25,521 nucleotides of DNA from JAAYZQ01 sp034428935. Lineage in GTDB: Bacteria; Chloroflexota; Anaerolineae; JAAYZQ01. Location: positions 1 through 25,521 of the forward strand of contig DAOUHB010000080.1 of the NCBI GenBank assembly GCA_034428935.1. The letters run 5' to 3'. Of this stretch, positions 1-4,383 are shown piece after piece (positions within the stretch are counted from its first letter, which is position 1; each line of letters starts with the position of its first letter). The notes below the pieces were generated by a model that saw only the letters and a list, made by a program, of their open reading frames with translations, ran no database searches and was not told where the DNA came from. A program made the translations under genes and the position numbers.

Positions 1-68
1 AGCTGAATGCCAAGCTGATCGACAAAAGTGCATAGTTTCTCGGAATTGTGTAAAATACGGGTGAGCAT
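1..68 (-). CDS. Start of a probable insertion-sequence transposase (partial, runs off the window)
   Basis: The minus strand reads ATG at 68-66 followed by 22 open codons (begins MLTRILHNSEKL, then TFVDQLGIQ) to the window edge. An AGGAGG ribosome site (79-74) sits 5 nt upstream of the ATG, which supports a real start. The region 1-215 is clearly more AT-rich than the rest of the window, as expected for a mobile element. The N-terminus reminds me of DDE transposases that begin with a short helical segment, but 22 residues cannot fix a family. A long inverted repeat covers the start codon (separate entry), and a palindromic repeat is broken off at about 219/220, where the element would end. Seen: start, ribosome site, composition. 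Inferred: transposase identity. Confidence 0.5.
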   Translation of the reverse strand, partial: MLTRILHNSEKLCTFVDQLGIQ

Positions 69-137
69 GAGATAACCTCCTGGCGAATAGGCTGGTTGAC
101 TCCCTACCTATTCTACTCAGGATGTGTCTCATGCTCA
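62..137 (-). promoter_or_regulatory. Two-tier hairpin covering the start codon of the putative transposase
   Basis: An 11-bp perfect inverted repeat (TGAGCATGAGA at 62-72, TCTCATGCTCA at 127-137) encloses a second 7-bp one (GAATAGG 85-91, CCTATTC 107-113). In a minus-strand transcript that enters from outside, the outer stem would pair the AUG (68-66), and the AGGAGG (79-74) would lie just inside the stem. This is the arrangement by which several insertion sequences block translation from read-through transcripts. The pairing is seen; the function is inferred. Confidence 0.5.
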
Positions 138-219
138 AGCCCTCATTTTCGCCAGAGTCCAGTTATCAACAAGGTAATAGGCCACGGCTCTATTACCGAA
201 TCATATTTTGAAAGTTCAT
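138..219. mobile_element. Probable terminal segment of the insertion sequence
   Basis: This AT-rich, non-coding stretch lies between the transposase leader hairpin and position 220, where the GC-rich palindromic repeat family begins in mid-unit. It is the likely end of the element. The other end lies outside the window, so terminal inverted repeats and a target duplication cannot be checked. No other gene or promoter is visible here. Confidence 0.35.
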
Positions 220-284
220 AAGCGCGCACTACGAACGGGCTCGCGACAGGCCGCACTACTACGAACGGGCTCTCCGGCAGGCTG
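220..284. repeat. Truncated and decayed copies of the palindromic repeat family
   Basis: From 220 the sequence matches the right half of the full repeat unit seen at 6831-7028, starting exactly within its second hairpin loop (AAGCGCGCACTACGAACGGG). A further degraded arm (ACTACGAACGGGCTCTCC) follows from about 257. The left half of the first copy is missing and is replaced by AT-rich sequence. Both copies are seen directly by comparison with the later copies. Confidence 0.7.
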
Positions 285-297
285 CTGGCAGGCTGGC

Positions 298-375
298 GGA
301 GAGGTGCTTGCTTGCAGGTTCGTAAGTGGGCGATTCATCGCCCAAGAACCGCGCACTACGAACGGGTTCTCCGAT
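298..375. repeat. Palindromic repeat, variant copy abutting the tupC stop codon
   Basis: A 27-bp block at 298-324 is identical to 6811-6837 and leads into the palindrome. The outer arms are GTTCGTAAGTG (318-328, one inserted A) and CACTACGAAC (354-363). They enclose a GGGCGAT/ATCGCCC hairpin, while the second inner hairpin of the full unit is reduced. The copy ends a few bases before the stop of the ATPase gene (384-382), so in the minus transcript it forms a stem-loop right after that operon and may act as a 3' end. Confidence 0.75.
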
Positions 376-381
376 GGGGGG

Positions 382-1113
382 CTAGTAAACCATCTCGCCG
401 CGTACAAAGGCCGCCGTGCGAGGATCGACCGGCCTCTCGAAAAAGCCCTCTACGTCGCCCACTTCGACGGCGCGGCCTTCGAGGAGGAGGGCCACCCGGT
501 GCGCAAGCCTCTTGGCCTGGAAGACGTTGTGGGTGACGAGCACCAGGGTTGTGCCCTTCTCCCGATTGAGGCCCATGACAATGTCTTCGATGAGGCCGAT
601 GTTGTATGGATCAAGGTTGGCCGTCGGCTCGTCCAGGAGCAGGACCTCGGGCTGGAGGACGATGGCCCGGGCCAGGGCCACGCGCTGCGCCTCTCCGCCC
701 GACAGCGTCCTGGCCCTCTGCCGCGCCAGGTCCGCCAGGCCCACCCGTTCCAGGGCCTCGGCCACCGCCTCGTTCCGCTTGCGAAGGCCGCGGAGCTGCA
801 ACCCGAAGGCGACGTTGGCCTGCACGCTGCGGTTGAGCAGGAGCGGGCGCTGAAAGACCGTCGTCACCCGGCGCCTGTACTCCAGGGGCATGGTCTGGAG
901 GGGGCCGAACTCAAAGTCGAGAAAGCGCAGGCGGCCCGTCGTGGGCTGCTCCAGGAAGTTGAGCAACCTCAGGAGAGTGCTCTTGCCCGCCCCGCTGGGC
1001 CCTACGATCCCCAGGATCTCGCCGCGGGCGATCTTTAGCTTGTCGACCTCCAGCACGCGCCGGCCGTTGTACTCCTTGGTGACGTTCTGCAAGCGGTAAA
1101 GGTAGTTGCTCAT
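382..1113 (-). CDS. tupC: Tungstate/molybdate-type ABC transporter, ATP-binding subunit
   Basis: This is a 243-residue cytoplasmic ATPase that would power oxyanion uptake. Walker A is GPSGAGKST (38-46), the signature is LSGGEAQ (137-143), Walker B is VLLLDEPTANLDP (157-169) and the switch histidine is in THN (about 194-196). There is no C-terminal TOBE domain of the ModC kind; the length fits TupC/WtpC-like or short oxyanion ATPases. The start ATG overlaps the permease stop by 4 bp (ATGA), which indicates translational coupling. The subunit pairing with a TupB-like permease and a cofactor-type leader upstream points to tungstate or molybdate; sulfate or phosphate is less likely. No substrate-binding protein gene (tupA) is present in the window. 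Confidence 0.85.
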   Translation of the reverse strand: MSNYLYRLQNVTKEYNGRRVLEVDKLKIARGEILGIVGPSGAGKSTLLRLLNFLEQPTTGRLRFLDFEFGPLQTMPLEYRRRVTTVFQRPLLLNRSVQANVAFGLQLRGLRKRNEAVAEALERVGLADLARQRARTLSGGEAQRVALARAIVLQPEVLLLDEPTANLDPYNIGLIEDIVMGLNREKGTTLVLVTHNVFQAKRLAHRVALLLEGRAVEVGDVEGFFERPVDPRTAAFVRGEMVY

Positions 1114-1823
1114 TCGTCAAAGGTCCTGCCCTGGAGGCGGAGCATGGCCAGGTTGGCCAGGAAGGAAAGCGACAGGAGGATGACGCCGATGGCCATGGCC
1201 AGCTCAAAGTTCCCCTTGCGCGTCTCCAGCACGATGGCCGTGGTCAGCACCCGTGTGCTGTGCTCGATGTTGCCGCCGACCATGATCACCGCCCCCACCT
1301 CGGAGATGATGCTGCCAAACCCGGCAATGATCGACACGATGACGCCGATCCGAGCCTCCGCGAGGACCGCCAGCGTCGTCTGCCAGCGTGTCGCGCCCAG
1401 GGCCTGCACCTGTTGGCGCAGCGCCGGATCGACGCCCATGACGGCGGCCATGGTGAACCCCGCGACCAGGGGGAAGGCGATGATGGTCTGGGCCACAATC
1501 ATGGCCGCGGGCGTAAAGAGCGCGGGGATGAGCGGCGAGTGCAGCCCCCCCAGGGGACCGCCGCGCGAGAGCATGAGATAGACAAACAGGCCCACGACGA
1601 CCGGCGGAAAGCCCATGCCGGTGTAGAGCAGGGCGATGACAAAACGCCGCCCCAGGAAGCGCGTGAGGCCCATGGCCGCCCCAAGGGGGATGCCGACGAT
1701 GGTGCTAAACAGCAGGGCAATGCCCGACACCTGGAGAGAGAGCGCCACGATCTCGACCAGGGCCGGATCGGCCGTCGCGATCAGGCGAAGGGCTTCCGCC
1801 AGGCCGCCTACAATCTCGTCGAT
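1110..1823 (-). CDS. tupB: Tungstate/molybdate-type ABC transporter, permease subunit (apparent ATC start)
   Basis: This is an integral membrane permease of about 237 residues with roughly five to six hydrophobic helices. A binding-protein-dependent transport signature is visible (EAL-type loop around QQVQALGATRWQTTLAVLAEA), as is the conserved FGSIISEVGAVIMVGGNI segment typical of TupB. The family normally begins just before DEIVGGL. There, an AAGGAG site (1836-1831) is followed after 7 nt by ATC (1823-1821), and no ATG, GTG or TTG lies suitably placed. A GTG at 1856 overlaps its own purine tract, and a GTG at 1982 would translate through the leader terminator. I therefore place the start at the near-cognate ATC, with real uncertainty. 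A structured leader and a strong promoter lie upstream. Confidence 0.8.
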   Translation of the reverse strand: MDEIVGGLAEALRLIATADPALVEIVALSLQVSGIALLFSTIVGIPLGAAMGLTRFLGRRFVIALLYTGMGFPPVVVGLFVYLMLSRGGPLGGLHSPLIPALFTPAAMIVAQTIIAFPLVAGFTMAAVMGVDPALRQQVQALGATRWQTTLAVLAEARIGVIVSIIAGFGSIISEVGAVIMVGGNIEHSTRVLTTAIVLETRKGNFELAMAIGVILLSLSFLANLAMLRLQGRTFDE

Positions 1824-1888
1824 GTGGAATCTCCTTGGTTGTTTTGCAGGCTGCACCTCCGGCCGGCCAGCAGACGCGCCCCTGTGCG

Positions 1889-1919
1889 GAAAAAAGAAAG
1901 GCGTCTCCCAGGAGACGCC
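1889..1919 (-). terminator. Intrinsic terminator in the transporter leader
   Basis: On the minus strand GGCGTCTCC (1908-1900 complement arm) and GGAGACGCC form a perfect 9-bp stem with a 2-nt apex, or a slightly wider loop, followed by TTTCTTTTTTC. It lies upstream of the permease start and downstream of the promoter, so it is an attenuator and not a gene end. Its 5' arm shares bases with the 3' strand of the leader's closing stem (1918-1924), so the two structures compete. Confidence 0.85.
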
Positions 1920-2045
1920 GAGCCCGCAGCCCTGCCGGCGCATCCCCTTTCCACCCTGGGAGGTGTGGCCGTTTCCAGCCACGCCCTGCCGTCCTCGCTC
2001 CCTGGGCTCACCCCCCGGTGGCCTGTAGGCCGCGAGGCTCGGAGA
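1918..2045 (-). ncRNA. Candidate molybdenum/tungsten-cofactor riboswitch (Moco RNA-like leader)
   Basis: The leader folds with a 7-bp closing stem (CCGAGCC at 2042-2036 with GGCTCGG at 1924-1918). Internally there is a 7-bp hairpin GTGGCTG/CGGCCAC capped by a GAAA tetraloop, a GGCC-TACA-GGCC hairpin and a purine-rich GGTGGAAAGGGGATG strand. It directly precedes an intrinsic terminator that shares bases with the closing stem, so ligand binding could switch the terminator. Moco RNAs are known to precede molybdate and tungstate transporter genes, use a GNRA tetraloop, and have Tuco variants. The structure is seen; the class assignment is by recall and needs a covariance search. A different oxyanion-responsive leader is the alternative. 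Confidence 0.65.
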
Positions 2046-2077
2046 TGCAATGTCCGTCTTGTTTATGAACCACGGCG

Positions 2078-2106
2078 ATTATAGCACGCGCCCCCGGCGC
2101 TGTCAA
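2078..2106 (-). promoter_or_regulatory. Consensus sigma-70-type promoter for the tup leader and operon
   Basis: On the minus strand TTGACA (2106-2101) and TATAAT (2083-2078) are separated by exactly 17 bp, both perfect matches. Transcription would start near 2071, giving a leader of about 248 nt before the permease start. Such a strong promoter makes sense if expression is limited by the downstream attenuator. Confidence 0.85.
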
Positions 2107-2337
2107 TTCCGACCCCCCACCCGGCGGGGCTCCGTACAGGGCGGTGGATCCACCCCAAGCATAGTCGACGCTTTGTCCTCAGCCTGCCGAAGGGCTGGAG
2201 TAGGTCGCCTATGTCGGTCGGAGCTGGGAGAGCGGTTTCGGAGGCAGCGCCTGTGGGATCTGGAAGGCCAGCAAGAAGGCGCGGGCGCTCTGTCTTGGTG
2301 CGATAGATGGCGATGTACAAGTCGGGGGTGTGGCCGT
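2107..2337. other. Intergenic stretch without recognisable genes
   Basis: This region between the minus-strand tup promoter and the plus-strand Nudix regulator promoter holds no open frame with a convincing ribosome site or recognisable protein, and no repeat of the palindromic family. Regulatory sites for either divergent promoter could lie here, but I see no clear palindrome. Confidence 0.5.
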
Positions 2338-2366
2338 TTGACATTTCCCCCACCTGCTGGTATATT
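2338..2366 (+). promoter_or_regulatory. Promoter of the Nudix regulator, giving a leaderless mRNA
   Basis: TTGACA (2338-2343) and TATATT (2361-2366) are 17 bp apart. The expected start of transcription, about 2373-2376, coincides with the ATG at 2376, and no ribosome site precedes that ATG. The imperfect inverted repeat TAGTGT (2367-2372) and ACACCA (about 2379-2384) lies across the start and could be an autoregulatory operator (GTGT-N7-ACAC core). Confidence 0.7.
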
Positions 2367-2375
2367 TAGTGTATA

Positions 2376-3101
2376 ATGGACACCAAGGGAGCGATCGGGG
2401 GGACGCCGGGGGATGCGGTGGGCTTTCGCCCGCTGGTCACGGTGGATGTGGTCATATTCTGCCTGCGGGACGATGACCTGAAGGTACTCCTCGCCTGCCC
2501 CGGGCCGGAGGGGAGGGCCTGGGCCATCCCTGGCGGCCCCATCAGGCGCGACGAGGACCTGGAGGCGGCGGCCATTCGAACGCTGGAGGAGCAGGCAGGG
2601 CTGCGCGACGTCTACCTGGAGCAGCTCTATACCTTTGGCCAGCCCGGCCGCGTGCCCGGCGAGCCGGTCATTGCCGTGGTCTACCTGGCCGCCGTGTCGG
2701 CGGCCGACGTGGGCCCCGGGGGCGTGGCGGCCGCGCCGGGGTGTGGCGCAGAAACCGGGCATCGCGTGCGCTGGTGGTCCATCTACGACCTGCCGCCCCT
2801 GGTGTTGGACCACGCCGACATTCTGCGCTATGCCCTGACCCGCCTGCGCTTCAAGCTGGAGTACACCGCCGTGGGTTTCGAGCTGCTGCCGCCCACGTTC
2901 ACCCTGAGCGAGCTGCAAAAGGCCTACGAGATCATCCTGGGTGAGGAACTGGACAAGCGCAACTTTCGCCGCAAGATCCTGGCGGCTGGCATCATCGAGC
3001 CCACCGGCGGGACCCGCAGTGGCGAGGGCCGGCCGGCCCAGCTCTACCGCTACCGCGAAGACGCCGTCGCCGAGGTCAAGGCCCGACGCCTGTTTCCCTG
3101 A
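2376..3101 (+). CDS. Nudix-domain transcriptional regulator (NrtR-like)
   Basis: This 241-residue protein has an N-terminal Nudix fold (about 20-150) and a C-terminal winged-helix domain (about 165-241, FTLSELQKAYEIILGEELD, then KRNFRRKIL). This is the architecture of NrtR-type repressors that bind ADP-ribose or related nucleotides. The Nudix box (53-76) is degenerate. The REUXEE core reads RTLEEQ, so the glutamate after the arginine and the last catalytic glutamate are changed, which fits a ligand-binding role without hydrolysis. No NAD-biosynthesis gene is adjacent, so the regulated pathway cannot be read from context; another sugar-nucleotide response is possible. It converges with the LysM protein gene, with only 12 bp between the stops. 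Confidence 0.85.
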   Translation: MDTKGAIGGTPGDAVGFRPLVTVDVVIFCLRDDDLKVLLACPGPEGRAWAIPGGPIRRDEDLEAAAIRTLEEQAGLRDVYLEQLYTFGQPGRVPGEPVIAVVYLAAVSAADVGPGGVAAAPGCGAETGHRVRWWSIYDLPPLVLDHADILRYALTRLRFKLEYTAVGFELLPPTFTLSELQKAYEIILGEELDKRNFRRKILAAGIIEPTGGTRSGEGRPAQLYRYREDAVAEVKARRLFP

Positions 3102-3113
3102 GGCGCGAGCCGC

Positions 3114-4151
3114 CTACGGCGTCTGCGACACGCCCTGCCGGCCGCCTGGCCCGGCCGCCGACCAATTGTTGCCCGCTGCCCCTGCCACCGCAGCGTACAG
3201 CTCGATGCTGGAGCTTGACCGGCGCTGCGACAGCCATCCGGCCAGCGCCTCGTCCTGGCTTTCAGGGTCCTGCGAGCCCCTGCTGAGGCGTAAGGCCAGG
3301 GCCTGGCGCAGGAGCTCGTGGCATCCCTGCTGCTGGTAGCCTTCCCAGGTCAGCCACGTCTCGCCCAGCCAGGCCGAGAGGGGCTCCTCTCCGCCGGCGG
3401 CCCTGACGCGAGCCTGGAGCCAGGCATCGATGTCGGCGGCGCTGACCGTCGTTCCCGTGCGCGCGGCCCACTGCTGCACCAGTACCTGGTCGACCATCTC
3501 GTTCACGACACTGCGCCGCGCCTGGGGCTCGATGGCCTGAAACTCGGCGCTCCAGACGTTCACGCCGGCGTAGCGCAGGCCGCCCAGGACCTCGCTCCAG
3601 CGCCTTTCGAAGGCTGCCAGCCCGATCCCCCAGTTGTTGACCCTGGCCACCAGCGCTTCGCCGGCGGCGGGCCATTCGATGCACGCCTGGCGCGCCTCGG
3701 CCTGGGCGCCGGGGGCGCGAACGGGCACCAGCAGGGCAAAGCCAGGCCACGGAGCCAGGCTGGCCAGCGGACTGGTCCACTGCACCAGGCCGGCGCCCGT
3801 GCTGTGCTGCCAGGCGATGACCTGGAGCGTCCGCGTAGGGGCAGGCAAGAGCGGCAGGTGGGCCGGCATTCGCGGGGCCGGCGCCGGCCGGGGTAGCGGG
3901 ATGCTGCCGGCCGAATCGCCGGCGACGAGGAGCGTCTGCCCCACCTCCAAATTGTAGGGCCAGGACAGGCCGTTCCGTTCCGCCAACCTGGAGGGATCGA
4001 TGCCGTAACGCCGGGCAATGCTTTCCAGGCTTTCATCCGGCTGCACCACGTGGACCAACTGCGCGGCGCGGGCATCGGCGCCAGGGCCGGGCAGTAACAC
4101 GAGGACGGCGAGCAGCGTCGTCGCCAGGACGCGCCACCACCTCCTGAACAT
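3114..4151 (-). CDS. Secreted LysM protein with SurA-like N-terminal chaperone domain
   Basis: This 345-residue protein has a signal peptide at 1-29 (RRWW, hydrophobic core, cleavage near ADARAA). A LysM peptidoglycan-binding domain follows at about 32-77 (VVQPDESLESIARRYGI, then NGLSWPYNLEVGQTLLV), then a proline-rich linker. From about 160 to 300 there is a helical region resembling the N-terminal domain of SurA/trigger-factor-like chaperones (VNNWGIGLAAFERRW; VVNEMVDQVLVQQWA; TVSAADIDAWL). No parvulin PPIase domain is visible. The start is set by AAGGAG about 9 nt upstream of the ATG. It is expected to act outside the membrane, bound to the cell wall. The assignment of the C-terminal half is by motif resemblance only. 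Confidence 0.75.
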   Translation of the reverse strand: MFRRWWRVLATTLLAVLVLLPGPGADARAAQLVHVVQPDESLESIARRYGIDPSRLAERNGLSWPYNLEVGQTLLVAGDSAGSIPLPRPAPAPRMPAHLPLLPAPTRTLQVIAWQHSTGAGLVQWTSPLASLAPWPGFALLVPVRAPGAQAEARQACIEWPAAGEALVARVNNWGIGLAAFERRWSEVLGGLRYAGVNVWSAEFQAIEPQARRSVVNEMVDQVLVQQWAARTGTTVSAADIDAWLQARVRAAGGEEPLSAWLGETWLTWEGYQQQGCHELLRQALALRLSRGSQDPESQDEALAGWLSQRRSSSSIELYAAVAGAAGNNWSAAGPGGRQGVSQTP

Positions 4152-4213
4152 GGCGGATCACTCCTTTCCGCTTGGGCGAGCCGTGGCCGGCTCACGGGGG
4201 CTCACTGCTGCCT

Positions 4214-4242
4214 ATTATACCCGATTTCTACTAAAGAGTCAA
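4214..4242 (-). promoter_or_regulatory. Promoter of the LysM/SurA-like gene
   Basis: On the minus strand TTGACT (4242-4237) and TATAAT (4219-4214) are separated by 17 bp. Transcription would start near 4207, giving a leader of about 55 nt. The surrounding AT-rich island (4213-4262) stands out in this GC-rich region. Confidence 0.8.
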
Positions 4243-4293
4243 TTAATTTCACATAAAAGAGCCACTGCCCTCGCCGGGAATCCGCCGTGTTCC

Positions 4294-4322
4294 TTGAATC
4301 TCGCGGGCCTTTGTGCTATACT
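4294..4322 (+). promoter_or_regulatory. Promoter of the LuxR-type regulator
   Basis: TTGAAT (4294-4299) and TATACT (4317-4322) are separated by 17 bp. Transcription would start near 4329 and give a leader of about 55 nt before the GTG at 4384. It diverges from the LysM gene promoter, with about 50 bp between the two -35 boxes, so a regulator bound here could affect both genes. Confidence 0.75.
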
Positions 4323-4383
4323 GTGGCTGCCAGGGAGCCAGGACCTGCAGGTCACAGGCCAGGGCCCTGTGCAGGAGGGTCGA

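Noticed and set aside
2063..2353. Minus-strand 96-codon frame in the tup/Nudix intergenic region
   Set aside because: It runs across the perfect tup promoter, has no ribosome site and no recognisable protein sequence.
2372..2377. TATAAT immediately at the Nudix regulator start as a -10 element
   Set aside because: It overlaps the ATG and would place transcription inside the gene; the TTGACA-17-TATATT pair just upstream explains expression better.
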